A DNA stretch of 64,000 nt. Origin: a virus. The notes below the pieces were generated by a model that saw nothing but the letters and a program-made list of their open reading frames with translations, did no database searches and was not told the origin of the DNA. The stretch spans positions 55,351-119,350 of IMG/VR virus record IMGVR_UViG_3300025133_000038. The stretch is one strand, 5' to 3'. A program made the position numbers and the translations under genes. Below are positions 15,288 to 23,777 of this stretch, piece after piece; positions within the stretch are counted from its first letter, which is position 1, and the number at the start of each line of letters is the position of its first letter.

Positions 15288-15797
15288 ATGACGCAAGAAA
15301 ACCCTATTGTCCTAGAGGGAGATATACATCAACCTCGCCCAAAACTCTATTGTCCAATACACAAGAGAGAAGAACTATGCCCTGTCCCAAGAGGCAAGGC
15401 TGTTTCGGGAAGAAATTCTACAAGTATGCGTAGCGGTGGTGGTATTAAAACCAGAGACCCTAAAGTATACGATGCCCCAGATGGTTATGTTTGCATGACC
15501 ACTTCTAGTATTCCTTACAAGGGCACCCCTATCTATATTAAAGAATCAACAGCATATCCTAAATCAAAGGAACAAGAATGTCCGAAGAAAAAGAAATCAT
15601 TCCTCACCAAACTATTATGCAGTTTCAAGGAGAGGTTTTTGCAAGGCGTCCAGATGGTAAGGTCAATCCCCTTGCTCTGTGTAGGCTTGATAAAATCTTT
15701 ACCATCTTTGGCGACTCGCTTGAAGAATGTAAGGCTAAAATGGAAGCGTTCGCGGAGGCAATTAACCGAATCCCAGAAGAAACAATCCAAGAAATAA
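15288..15797 (+). CDS. hypothetical protein, C-terminal part overlaps the next gene out of frame
   Basis: 169 residues. The first 97 residues look like a normal protein, with cysteines in LYCPIHKREELCPVP. From about 15578 the frame overlaps the gene below for 220 bases and becomes very basic and low in acidic residues (LKNVRLKWKRSRR), like a shadow frame. The true product may be the short N-terminal domain plus this tail. It may instead be joined to the following protein by a -1 frameshift at the A-rich stretch 15585-15596. Confidence 0.5.
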   Translation: MTQENPIVLEGDIHQPRPKLYCPIHKREELCPVPRGKAVSGRNSTSMRSGGGIKTRDPKVYDAPDGYVCMTTSSIPYKGTPIYIKESTAYPKSKEQECPKKKKSFLTKLLCSFKERFLQGVQMVRSIPLLCVGLIKSLPSLATRLKNVRLKWKRSRRQLTESQKKQSKK

Positions 15798-15820
15798 TGA
15801 AGGAACAAAATGACAAATAG
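15578..15820 (+). CDS. small hypothetical protein
   Basis: 80 residues with balanced composition (MQFQGEVFARRPDGKVNPLALCRLDKIF, then an amphipathic helix to the end). AAAGGAA (15566-15572) is six bases before the ATG, a good ribosome site, so it is translated independently. It lies inside the 3' part of the previous frame and overlaps the next gene by 11 bases. No family recognised. Confidence 0.6.
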   Translation: MSEEKEIIPHQTIMQFQGEVFARRPDGKVNPLALCRLDKIFTIFGDSLEECKAKMEAFAEAINRIPEETIQEIMKEQNDK

Positions 15821-16286
15821 ACAACGCCCAGGTAAGGCAACGAACGATGATTTGTTTGCCCCTAATGGAGACAAAACCGCAGGCTTAACTGCCTACGAGA
15901 AAAAGATGGCAGCAGAAGATACTGAGGCCATATATACAATCTCTGGTAAGCAACATGACTATGATGATAATGGTCTTCCTGTCCTATATGACGTACAATA
16001 TGACGACGGGCAAATTGAATATGCTCACGACTCACTTGATGCTCACGTCAAGGTCACTACTACCAAAGGTAGAGAAGAGTATTATGCTAAGATTGGTGCT
16101 GGTGGTCAGCTCCGTAATCCTATCGGATTATATGAGGGTGCTGGTCGGAGAACAGACGAAGTAAGAATGGGCAGGGCTCAGTTCGTATGGAAGAGGGTGA
16201 GTGCAAAGTGTATTAACTTCTACCTTGAATTTCTAAAAACTAAAAACTTAAGGCATCTTAAAAATGCACAGCGAGAGGTGATTTAA
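15810..16286 (+). CDS. hypothetical protein
   Basis: 158 residues, unrecognised. The N-terminal third is polar (LFAPNGDKTAGLTAYEKKMAAED). The middle has beta-like repeats of DYDDNGLPVLYDVQYDDGQIEYAHD, and the C-terminus is basic and helical. AAGGAACAAA before the ATG supports the start. It overlaps the next start by one base (TAATG). Confidence 0.6.
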   Translation: MTNRQRPGKATNDDLFAPNGDKTAGLTAYEKKMAAEDTEAIYTISGKQHDYDDNGLPVLYDVQYDDGQIEYAHDSLDAHVKVTTTKGREEYYAKIGAGGQLRNPIGLYEGAGRRTDEVRMGRAQFVWKRVSAKCINFYLEFLKTKNLRHLKNAQREVI

Positions 16287-17008
16287 TGGCTAAGAAGAAA
16301 GCTAAAGTAAAAGGGACTCTATCCCAAACAGAGAAGTATGCTATCCAGGGTATGATTCAGGACGGTAAAGAGGTCTCAGAGATTGAGGACACCCTTGGTC
16401 GAACAGGAACTGCCGTTAAGAACTACATCACTAGTGAGCTTCCCAATCTAATTGATAACATCATCGAGGCTCGCCTCCAACGTGTTGATGCAGGAGCAAA
16501 GGCTGAGGATGTCTTTCCTGAGGAGTTTGAAAGAGAGTTCACTGACGAAGACTACTACGATGTAGAAGACGAGGAGGTTGCTCGTTCTGATAGTGGGAAT
16601 AAAATAGTCTCTAGTAAAGACCTCATTAAGAAGAAGCTCGAACAAGAAAACGCTCCTATCCATGTGGATGAAGAGATTGAGAAGGAAACTATCCATAAGC
16701 TGAGAGGCGTGGGGCTTGACCAAGAGGAGGCCGAAGACTTACTTAGGAGAGCAAAGCGCAAGCTGGTAAGAACTCCTGACAATGCAGGGCAGCTTCTTTC
16801 TTTCTGCCTGAAACAACTTAATGTTGGTGACCATACAGGGTCAAAAACTATGGGTGGTAAGCCTGGAGTTGCTGTGTGGAACGGTACTGCTTCTGCTATT
16901 GCAGATGACGGTCGTAAGAGCAGGGCTTTAGACCAGAACCAAGTTAATCGTAGCACTAGAGGTCGTGGTAACAGTATGTATAACCCTAAGACTGGAGAAA
17001 CCCGCTAA
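16286..17008 (+). CDS. hypothetical protein with N-terminal helix-turn-helix-like segment
   Basis: 240 residues. Residues about 10-50 (LSQTEKYAIQGMIQDGKEVSEIEDTLGRTGTAVKNYI) have the spacing of a helix-turn-helix. The middle is strongly acidic (85-110). A helical pair around 140-160 (LRGVGLDQEEAEDLLRRAKRKL) resembles a UBA/HhH-like helix pair. The C-terminus is Gly/Arg/Asn-rich. A DNA-binding or transcription role is a guess. It is coupled on both sides by one-base stop/start overlaps. Confidence 0.55.
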   Translation: MAKKKAKVKGTLSQTEKYAIQGMIQDGKEVSEIEDTLGRTGTAVKNYITSELPNLIDNIIEARLQRVDAGAKAEDVFPEEFEREFTDEDYYDVEDEEVARSDSGNKIVSSKDLIKKKLEQENAPIHVDEEIEKETIHKLRGVGLDQEEAEDLLRRAKRKLVRTPDNAGQLLSFCLKQLNVGDHTGSKTMGGKPGVAVWNGTASAIADDGRKSRALDQNQVNRSTRGRGNSMYNPKTGETR

Positions 17009-17472
17009 TGGCAACTGTCTATGAGAAGACAGACAACAGATGTTACCCCTCTAAGTATTCTCCCGGTAAGTATGTAACAGGCGCACAGTATGTTATTGAA
17101 CTTATCTGCGAACGCAAGGCGGCACTCAATGGTGAGGTGCTGTCTTTGCGTTTCTGGAGGAACGAGGAGTGGGCCAAGGAATTTAGTTCACAAACTAGGA
17201 CAGTAAATTCGTTATTGAAAAAGTATTCAGTTAAAGCACTGGTTCATGTGCTTCACGACAACCCCAGAATCTACTCGTTGAGGGCGGCTTGGATTAGACC
17301 AAAGATTGACGATGCCCAGAGATTAGTTGACAAAGCAGAGAAAAGAAAAGCCGAAGCAGTTAGTCAACAAAAGCCTGTCAAGAGGGTTACAGTAGATGTA
17401 AACAGTAAGCCGCGACAGCGGGTTGTGAGAAAGAATGCTCTTTCTAAACTATACGAATTGGACGAGGTATAA
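17008..17472 (+). CDS. hypothetical protein
   Basis: 154 residues, unrecognised. The folded N-terminal part (YSPGKYVTGAQYVIELICERKAALNGEVLSLRFW, EWAKEFSSQTRTVNSLLKKY) is followed by a basic tail (KRVTVDVNSKPRQRVVRKN). It ends one base before the RecA start codon, so it probably shares the recombination operon. Function cannot be assigned. Confidence 0.6.
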   Translation: MATVYEKTDNRCYPSKYSPGKYVTGAQYVIELICERKAALNGEVLSLRFWRNEEWAKEFSSQTRTVNSLLKKYSVKALVHVLHDNPRIYSLRAAWIRPKIDDAQRLVDKAEKRKAEAVSQQKPVKRVTVDVNSKPRQRVVRKNALSKLYELDEV

Positions 17473-17473
17473 G

Positions 17474-18604
17474 ATGGCTAAGAAGAAAAAAGCTAAGAAG
17501 AAAATTGAGAAGACCGAGGAAATTCTAATCCCTAACCTGGATGATATTTTGAAGGGTATGGAGAAGGAATTTGGAGAGGGAATATTTGTCGCTGGTAATG
17601 ACATTATCTCTCGCAATAGGCAAGTTATCTCCTTCAGTCCTAAGATGGACTTAATGCTTGGGGGAGGTATCCCAGAAGGGAACATTTTAATTTGCACAGG
17701 ACCACCCAAGGTTGGTAAAACAACAGGGTGTCTACACTTCGCTGGTATGGCTCAGCGCCCAGAATACGACCACCCTAAGCATGGTCCAAGGCACGTATTC
17801 TTCCATAATGTTGAGATGAGACTTAAGGACAGAGACCTTGAGGGTATCCAACATCTAATCACAGACGGTACGAGATTCACATCTATTGAATCCAAACCAG
17901 GAAACATCCTAACTGCTGAAAAACACGCTAGAATCTTTGAGAGATTGGTTCATCAGGTTCCAGGTGCTATCTTTGTGTTTGATTCCTTTTCTGCTCTGTG
18001 TACTGAGACTAGGCTTAATAGTGAGCTTGGAAATAAATTCAGAGATAATCAAGGAAGTATCCTATCAGATATGTTGATTAGAACTCAGCCTGTCATCTTG
18101 ATGAATGATGCCATTGTCCTTGGTGTGACACATATTGTGGCTAACACCAGTGGGTTTGGCAGTAACAAGAGTGAGACTGCGGGTGTTAAGATTCAGTATC
18201 ACTCTGATATTAAGTTGCGCGCTACACATCGTACTGCTTGGAAAGTGGGCGGGACTAAGGAGAAAGATGGGACTCAAGTAGGTCAGCATGTTCACTGGAA
18301 TTGTGACTGGTCTGCCATTGGTCCTCCTGGCACTAAGTGTGAGAGTTTACTTCGTTACGGATATGGTATTGATAAAGAGTCAGAGATGATTGAGGTCTGT
18401 AGCGACCTTGGCCTTATTAATAAGGCTGGTTCTTGGCTTACATTCCCAGACGGAACGAAGGTTCAGGGCTTAGAGAATGCTAGGGAGGTACTAGCAGCAG
18501 ACCCTGAGTTGTATAGCGACCTTAATAAACAGTTTAGAGAAATGATGGGGTTCGTAGATGAAAGTGACAGACCTGTTGGGAAAGACAACAAATTGGAGGC
18601 TTAA
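17474..18604 (+). CDS. RecA/UvsX-like recombinase
   Basis: 376 residues. Walker A GPPKVGKT is at 76-83, followed by IFVFDSFSALCT (Walker B) and a long ATPase core. The order KMDLMLGGGIPEGNIL before the P-loop matches RecA/RadA (LDxxLGGGIPxGxI). It forms filaments on single-stranded DNA for strand exchange and replication restart. The start is the ATG at 17474 with GAGG seven bases upstream; the lysine-rich N-terminus follows. The longer frame from 17435 is not supported. A Vsr-like endonuclease gene follows eight bases after the stop. Confidence 0.88.
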   Translation: MAKKKKAKKKIEKTEEILIPNLDDILKGMEKEFGEGIFVAGNDIISRNRQVISFSPKMDLMLGGGIPEGNILICTGPPKVGKTTGCLHFAGMAQRPEYDHPKHGPRHVFFHNVEMRLKDRDLEGIQHLITDGTRFTSIESKPGNILTAEKHARIFERLVHQVPGAIFVFDSFSALCTETRLNSELGNKFRDNQGSILSDMLIRTQPVILMNDAIVLGVTHIVANTSGFGSNKSETAGVKIQYHSDIKLRATHRTAWKVGGTKEKDGTQVGQHVHWNCDWSAIGPPGTKCESLLRYGYGIDKESEMIEVCSDLGLINKAGSWLTFPDGTKVQGLENAREVLAADPELYSDLNKQFREMMGFVDESDRPVGKDNKLEA

Positions 18605-18611
18605 GGGACAT

Positions 18612-18980
18612 ATGGCTGGAGAAGGACACCGTGTTGCTTCAGCCCCCCATAAGGCTGCAAGGGCAGTTATTAGAGGTATGTTTCCCACTATCTCATTCAA
18701 AGAAGAGGTTCCCATATCAACAGGAAGGGGAACCCTCTACTTAGATTTCTACCTGCCTATTTATAAGCTGGCTATTGAGGTACACGGCCAACAACACTAC
18801 CAATATACACCTCATTTTCACCATACTAGAGCTGGTTTTCTTGCTTCTAAGCAGAGAGATAGAGATAAAGTACTATGGTGTGAAATAAACGGCCTGACAA
18901 TAGTTGAACTACCATATAATGAGGAAGAAGATGACTGGAAACAAAGAATTTACAACGCTCACTACGGACAAGATGAATAA
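18612..18980 (+). CDS. Vsr/EDxHD-like endonuclease
   Basis: 122 residues. The core LYLDFYLPIYKLAIEVHGQQHYQ gives the D...E-x-x-G-x-QH pattern of Vsr-related (EDxHD) PD-(D/E)XK nucleases, with a preceding ISFKEEVPI strand and a final ELPY strand. AAGGG just before the ATG at 18612 supports this start; a longer frame begins at 18558 inside recA. The compact single domain lacks a DNA-recognition module, so it could be a repair nuclease or a reduced homing enzyme. Vsr-type homing nucleases are known next to recA in phages (I-Bth0305I family). Confidence 0.7.
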   Translation: MAGEGHRVASAPHKAARAVIRGMFPTISFKEEVPISTGRGTLYLDFYLPIYKLAIEVHGQQHYQYTPHFHHTRAGFLASKQRDRDKVLWCEINGLTIVELPYNEEEDDWKQRIYNAHYGQDE

Positions 18981-19437
18981 GGCCATCAAGATACTTGATG
19001 ATTATGAGAACCAGATAGGATTACCTGCTCACGATGCTCCTGGTAGTGAGGAAGAGCTTAATGATTACTTTACATGGGATAGAAGTATGATTGAGCAATT
19101 ACCAGCAGAAACACTGGCTGCTTGTTCCTACAGACTAGCCCAATACTCTGTATATATTCAGCGCGAGGCCAATAGGGAAACAGCTAGGATGAAATGGGCT
19201 AAGCATGAGCTTGATGATGCTGTTGTAGGGCAACTAGATGATTACGATAAGTTTATGAAGTTTGAAATGAAGGTCGTGGCTATCTGTCGAGACAATTCAT
19301 ATGCCAATGCCCTTAGGAAAATTATGATTAAGGCAGAACAGCGTGTGGATAGATTAACCTATCTATCTACTGGCATAAAAAACCTATCAGACAATATGAA
19401 GTCTGCTACAATAACAAAGGGTAGAAGAAATGAGTGA
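18931..19437 (+). CDS. hypothetical protein in the recombination operon
   Basis: 168 residues from the ATG at 18931, which has GAGGAAG upstream and overlaps the nuclease gene by 50 bases. Almost entirely helical and charged (AKHELDDAVVGQLDDYDKFMKFEMKVVAICRDN), with EQRVDRLTYLSTGIKNLSDNMKS near the end. No family recognised. Its position between RecA and DnaB suggests a recombination or helicase-loading accessory role, by context only. Confidence 0.55.
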   Translation: MTGNKEFTTLTTDKMNKAIKILDDYENQIGLPAHDAPGSEEELNDYFTWDRSMIEQLPAETLAACSYRLAQYSVYIQREANRETARMKWAKHELDDAVVGQLDDYDKFMKFEMKVVAICRDNSYANALRKIMIKAEQRVDRLTYLSTGIKNLSDNMKSATITKGRRNE

Positions 19438-20020
19438 TGAATTTAATATTGGGGACGCAATGGACTCCCTGGACGATGGTGATATGGCTAGAGTCGAAAG
19501 GCTTATCGAAAAATTAGCCAAGCAAAAACAGAAAAATTCTCAGGGTCGCCCACCAAAAAATGGTGGAAATCAGAGGAAAAAGAGAAGGTCAAACCTTGAC
19601 AATTCTCAATCTGAGCCTAGTATACAAGGGAAGACGCGAGGAAAACGACCTCCGAGACAACCAAATCCTAACACTAACAATGGAGTTCAGCGTAGGGGTC
19701 AAGGTCAACAAAAGAGGAAGACCTTTACTAAGCGTGAGGCTATTGATACGTCAGGTCAGAGACACAATAAGTTTGAAGACTTTGGTTATGACGACCAGTT
19801 CAAGCAAGACTCTGAGCTAGACCAAAAACTAAGCGGAAACAACAGACCAACCCCTAGAATGGGAAGCAACAACAACCCCTATGTTGAAGCGACATGTGTG
19901 ATTTGTAACTGGATATTTGATGTGACCCCTAACGAGGTTTATAACGACCCAGACAAGGGTCCAATTTACAAATGTAATGATTGTGCATCGCAAGAAGCAA
20001 GAGGCGGAAGAAGAGGTTAA
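19430..20020 (+). CDS. hypothetical protein, disordered basic region plus zinc ribbon
   Basis: 196 residues. A short acidic N-terminus and one helix are followed by about 90 residues rich in Arg, Lys, Gln, Asn and Gly (probably disordered, nucleic-acid binding). A C-terminal C-x2-C ... C-x2-C zinc ribbon follows (TCVICNWIFDV ... YKCNDCAS, about 150-187). It lies directly before the helicase gene, so a single-strand binding or loader function is possible. No homolog recognised. Confidence 0.55.
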   Translation: MSDEFNIGDAMDSLDDGDMARVERLIEKLAKQKQKNSQGRPPKNGGNQRKKRRSNLDNSQSEPSIQGKTRGKRPPRQPNPNTNNGVQRRGQGQQKRKTFTKREAIDTSGQRHNKFEDFGYDDQFKQDSELDQKLSGNNRPTPRMGSNNNPYVEATCVICNWIFDVTPNEVYNDPDKGPIYKCNDCASQEARGGRRG

Positions 20021-20023
20021 TGA

Positions 20024-21469
20024 ATGGCGATACTATCAAACGCCCCAGCAGAAAGAGCTATCCTTTCTGGAGTATGTAAGTTTGGTGATGATGCTTGGTT
20101 GGACGTAGCGGATATGATTCAGCCAACGACATTTACTATTGATAGCAACAGGATGATTTGGCGATGCATGGAGCAAATATTTAAGGACCAGTCACACGAC
20201 TATGTTGACGTTCCTATGATTTTGTCTGCGGCTCAAGACCTAAGCATTGGAGCCCACTTTGACAGGTCAGAAGAGGCTAAGCACCTATCTGGTATTATGA
20301 ACATGCCAGTTCAGCTTGACTCAGTGAGAAGGTTTGCTGCTAAGTGTAGAAAGTTAGAGGTGGCTAGAGTAGTCAGAGGACAGCTAGACCTCGCCAAGGA
20401 AGAACTATTAGATGTAACAGGTGACGAGAGTGTGCTTTCCATCATTGGTAAGGCTGAGATTGATTTCTCATCTATGATGAAGGATAGTGAGAATGGCCCC
20501 AAGAGAATTGGTGCCAGTATCATGGACCACCTCAAACATCTGGCTGATAACCCCGTTGAACAGATTGGTATTGCTACTGGTTTTCCAGCCTTTGATAATG
20601 CTATTGGTGGTGGACTTAGACCTGCAACTATTAATGTTATTGCTGCTCGACCTAAGACAGGTAAGACACTACTCTCTGATAATATGGGCTATGCCATAGC
20701 AAAGAGTGGGGTTCCTGTTCTTAATCTTGACACTGAAATGACAGAAGAAGACCACCAGAACAGATTGGCCGCAATGGTGTCTGGCTGTACCATTAACAGT
20801 ATTGAAAGCGGGCAGTTTGGACAAGACCCTGAATCTAGAATGCGTGTTAGAAACGCAGGTGAAGAAATTGCCAAGGTTCCCTATGATTACATGTCTATTG
20901 CTGGCAAGCCTTTTGAAGACCAACTATCTATCATTAGGCGATGGTTAAAGAAAACTGTTGGACTACATCCTGATGGCACAGCCAAACCCTGTGTTATTAT
21001 TTATGACTATCTAAAGCTAATGGACTCGTCAGGTATCTCCCAAGAGATGCAAGAGTACCAAATGCTTGGGTTTATGATGACTAGCTTGCATAACTTTGCA
21101 CACCGCTATCAAGTACCATTCTTAACATTCATGCAAACAAACCGTGTTGGTATGGAGAAGGAAGACACGAGTGCTGCTGCTGGTTCAGACAGAATCATCT
21201 GGCTATGCTCTAACTTCACGCTATTCAAGATGAAGACTAATGATGAGATACAAGAAGACGGTATTGAAAACGGTAATCGAAAACTAAAACCTATTGTCTG
21301 TCGTCATGGTCAGGGAATGGATTTTTTAAACTATATTAACTGTGCTATGACTGGTGAGAACGCTAGAATCATAGAAGGTAAAACTAAATTTGAGACTGAA
21401 CTTGAGCGTAAAGAAGAAAACGAGGGTTATGTAGATGGCGAAGATGGAGAAGACATCCCATTCGACTAA
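20024..21469 (+). CDS. dnaB: replicative DNA helicase (DnaB family)
   Basis: 481 residues. The N-terminal domain (SNAPAERAILSGVCKF, typical DnaB opening) is followed by the RecA-like ATPase. Walker A ARPKTGKT is at about 208-215, LNLDTEMTEEDHQNRLAAM is the DnaB H1a-type motif, and VIIYDYLKLM is Walker B. It unwinds DNA at the fork as a hexameric ring and pairs with the primase gene that overlaps its 3' end. Oddity: the last residues (GEDGEDIPFD) imitate the acidic tip of bacterial SSB, as does the phage SSB itself (DDIPF). Confidence 0.92.
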   Translation: MAILSNAPAERAILSGVCKFGDDAWLDVADMIQPTTFTIDSNRMIWRCMEQIFKDQSHDYVDVPMILSAAQDLSIGAHFDRSEEAKHLSGIMNMPVQLDSVRRFAAKCRKLEVARVVRGQLDLAKEELLDVTGDESVLSIIGKAEIDFSSMMKDSENGPKRIGASIMDHLKHLADNPVEQIGIATGFPAFDNAIGGGLRPATINVIAARPKTGKTLLSDNMGYAIAKSGVPVLNLDTEMTEEDHQNRLAAMVSGCTINSIESGQFGQDPESRMRVRNAGEEIAKVPYDYMSIAGKPFEDQLSIIRRWLKKTVGLHPDGTAKPCVIIYDYLKLMDSSGISQEMQEYQMLGFMMTSLHNFAHRYQVPFLTFMQTNRVGMEKEDTSAAAGSDRIIWLCSNFTLFKMKTNDEIQEDGIENGNRKLKPIVCRHGQGMDFLNYINCAMTGENARIIEGKTKFETELERKEENEGYVDGEDGEDIPFD

Positions 21470-22604
21470 TTATAATCATGTCGGGCAGGAGAAAATGGCA
21501 GCGATGGGTGAAGAACTCGTCGAGCGAATAGATGAGTTGTTTGATGTATTGGGCGTTACTCTCAGACGAGAGAAGAGGAAGTATGTAGGGTGTTGTCCAG
21601 TTCACGGTGGTGATAGAGACAATGCCCTTAACTTGTTCTATGAGGGTAATAGTATGGTGGGCAACTGGAAGTGTCGCTCACACTCCTGTCACGAACGATT
21701 TAAGCCTACTATAGTAGGGTTTATACGAGGTGTCCTGTCCAACAGAGAGTTGAACTGGGAGGCTCCTGGTGACGAAATGTATAGTTTTCACGACACTATC
21801 AAGTTCATCACAGGCTTCCTCGGTAGTGACTTAGACAAGTTCTCTGTTGACCTGAGCAAGGTTGAAAAGTCCCGCTCAGGTGACCACACTAATAGATTCT
21901 ACGCTAAGAAACAAAATATTAAAAATAAGATACCCAGGGCTACAGTAAGGAAGTTTATAGTTGAACCAACGTACTACATCGACCGAAACTATTCAAAGAA
22001 AATCCTCGATAAGTATGATGTTTCCTTCTGCAACAATCCTAAGAAGCCAATGTATAAGAGGTGTGTAACACCGATTTACGATGACGACCATAAGTTTATG
22101 GTTGGCTGCACTGGGCGCAGTATATTTGAGAAGTGTGGTGACTGTGGGGGTTTCCATGACCCTAACAGGCCATGCCCTCTACCTGATGAGGTTCGCAGGT
22201 ATTCCAAATGGAAGCACAGTTATCAGTTCGCAGCAGAAGAGTGGTTATATAACTACTGGTATGCCAAGAGGCATATCTTAGAGACTAAGTGTGCTGTGCT
22301 AGTAGAAAGCCCTGGTAATGTGTGGAGGCTTGAAGAAGCAGGCATCCACAATAGCCTGGGGTTGTTTGGAATAGCCTTGAATGATGGTCAGCTAGATTCT
22401 CTGAACAGATGTGGGGCGATGAATATCTTGTTAGCCCTTGACAATGATGACGCTGGTTCTTTAGGTGCTGAACCTATTATAGAAGAGCTGTCTAACTTAT
22501 ATAATGTAGAAGTACTAGATATTTCCGGTGCGGACATCGGAGATATGACACCAGAACAGGTCAAGAAAGACTTATTACCACAGATTGAGAGATTTTACGT
22601 ATGA
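21435..22604 (+). CDS. DNA primase (DnaG-like)
   Basis: 389 residues. Zinc-binding domain: C54-x2-H57 ... C80-x4-C85. Toprim domain: AVLVESPGN with Glu291 and LALDNDDAG with Asp336 and Asp338. A second cysteine cluster (CGDCGGFHDPNRPCP) lies between them. It makes RNA primers for the DnaB/Pol III system. The start at 21435 overlaps the helicase gene by 35 bases and has GAGGG upstream; a later in-frame ATG at 21495 is an alternative. It is short compared with DnaG (about 580) and lacks an obvious helicase-binding C-terminal domain. Confidence 0.88.
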   Translation: MAKMEKTSHSTNYNHVGQEKMAAMGEELVERIDELFDVLGVTLRREKRKYVGCCPVHGGDRDNALNLFYEGNSMVGNWKCRSHSCHERFKPTIVGFIRGVLSNRELNWEAPGDEMYSFHDTIKFITGFLGSDLDKFSVDLSKVEKSRSGDHTNRFYAKKQNIKNKIPRATVRKFIVEPTYYIDRNYSKKILDKYDVSFCNNPKKPMYKRCVTPIYDDDHKFMVGCTGRSIFEKCGDCGGFHDPNRPCPLPDEVRRYSKWKHSYQFAAEEWLYNYWYAKRHILETKCAVLVESPGNVWRLEEAGIHNSLGLFGIALNDGQLDSLNRCGAMNILLALDNDDAGSLGAEPIIEELSNLYNVEVLDISGADIGDMTPEQVKKDLLPQIERFYV

Positions 22605-22939
22605 ATATCCTATTCCTAGACGATGATAAAAAGAGACAGAGAGATTTTAGAAGTAAGGTGCCGTCTGCAAAGATAGTGTCAACTGCTGAGGTCTGTATTA
22701 ACAATATTCAAAAAGAAGATGTCTGGAATATCTTATTCTTAGAGGGTGAGTCGTGTGGTGGTACAGAAATAGTACAGTGGATAGTTGAGAACGAACCTCA
22801 GGTTCGCAATATCATTGTCCACGCACAAAATCCAGATACTGGGATGGAGATGGTACAGGCTCTTAAGAGCGCACAGTATCAGGCTTCTTACATGCCCTTT
22901 AATACAATGCTTAAAAATATGGAGAAGGTAAATGGCTAA
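22601..22939 (+). CDS. receiver-like domain protein (cREC-type), altered acceptor site
   Basis: 112 residues, a single domain. MNILFLDDDKKRQRDF matches the first strand and acidic pocket of receiver domains. In phage single-domain relatives (recalled as 'cyclic-phosphate processing receiver') a later strand reads LFLDHDLGG. Here it is ILFLEGESCGG, so the acceptor aspartate is replaced by glutamate. IIVHAQNPDTG and YMPFN fit the remaining strands. No kinase or output domain is present. It may be a nucleotide-processing or binding protein. Overlaps by 4 and 8 bases tie it to the primase and the dNMP kinase. Confidence 0.5.
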   Translation: MNILFLDDDKKRQRDFRSKVPSAKIVSTAEVCINNIQKEDVWNILFLEGESCGGTEIVQWIVENEPQVRNIIVHAQNPDTGMEMVQALKSAQYQASYMPFNTMLKNMEKVNG

Positions 22940-23771
22940 TATAGTAGCGTTTTCTGGTAAGAAACAGAGTGGAAAGAACACCTCTGGGAACTTCTTACTG
23001 GGTATGAAAATGATAGACCTTGGTTTGACTCATGGTATTGAGATGACCAAGAAGGGGCAGTTGCTTATCCGAGATTTGTACGGTGACGCTCAATGGGAGG
23101 GTGTTTTCGCCTATGAAAGCACAGTGCAGACAGTCAGGGACTTTATTGATACGGAGATTCATCCCTGGTATAAGATATACAGCTTTGCTGACCTCCTTAA
23201 GGAGTCTCTGTGTATTGAGCTGCTTGGCTTGACCCATGAACAGTGCTATGGTACTGATGAACAGAAGAATACTCCTACTCACTTGAAGTGGGAGGATATG
23301 CCTGGAGTCGCCACAACAGACGTGTGGGGTACAATTGACGGAAAGAAAACTCTAGATAGTCTAGGGATGGCCTATCATACCCCTGGATTTATGACAGCCC
23401 GTGAGGTTATGCAGTTTGTCGGAACAGACATTATGCGTAAGATGTATGGTGATGTATGGTCCAAAGGAACAGTAAATAGGATTCTCAAAGAGAACTCTGA
23501 GATGGCAGCAATATGTGACTGTCGTTTTCCTAATGAGGTAGAGGCAGTACAAGAGGCTGGCGGGAAAGTAATTAGATTGACACGATTTACAACAGATGTA
23601 GACCCACATCCTAGTGAGACAGCATTGGACGGCTACAAAGGGTTTGACGCCGTAATTGATAATCAAAATATGAGCCTGGGTGAACAAAACGGAGCTATCT
23701 ATGACCAACTTACGAAGTGGGGTTTCCCACTACCAAAGCTTGACGGGTTAGAGACTAACATTAAAGAGTAA
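22932..23771 (+). CDS. deoxynucleoside monophosphate kinase
   Basis: 279 residues. The P-loop GKKQSGKNT is at the extreme N-terminus (9-17), and AREVMQFVGTDIMRKMYGDVW and CDCRFPNEVEAVQEAGGKVIRL are typical of the phage dNMP kinase family (T4 gp1 type). It phosphorylates dNMPs toward dNDPs, feeding replication. It begins inside the receiver-like gene. About 40 extra residues (30-75) compared with shorter family members. Confidence 0.82.
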   Translation: MANIVAFSGKKQSGKNTSGNFLLGMKMIDLGLTHGIEMTKKGQLLIRDLYGDAQWEGVFAYESTVQTVRDFIDTEIHPWYKIYSFADLLKESLCIELLGLTHEQCYGTDEQKNTPTHLKWEDMPGVATTDVWGTIDGKKTLDSLGMAYHTPGFMTAREVMQFVGTDIMRKMYGDVWSKGTVNRILKENSEMAAICDCRFPNEVEAVQEAGGKVIRLTRFTTDVDPHPSETALDGYKGFDAVIDNQNMSLGEQNGAIYDQLTKWGFPLPKLDGLETNIKE

Positions 23772-23777
23772 ATTTAT

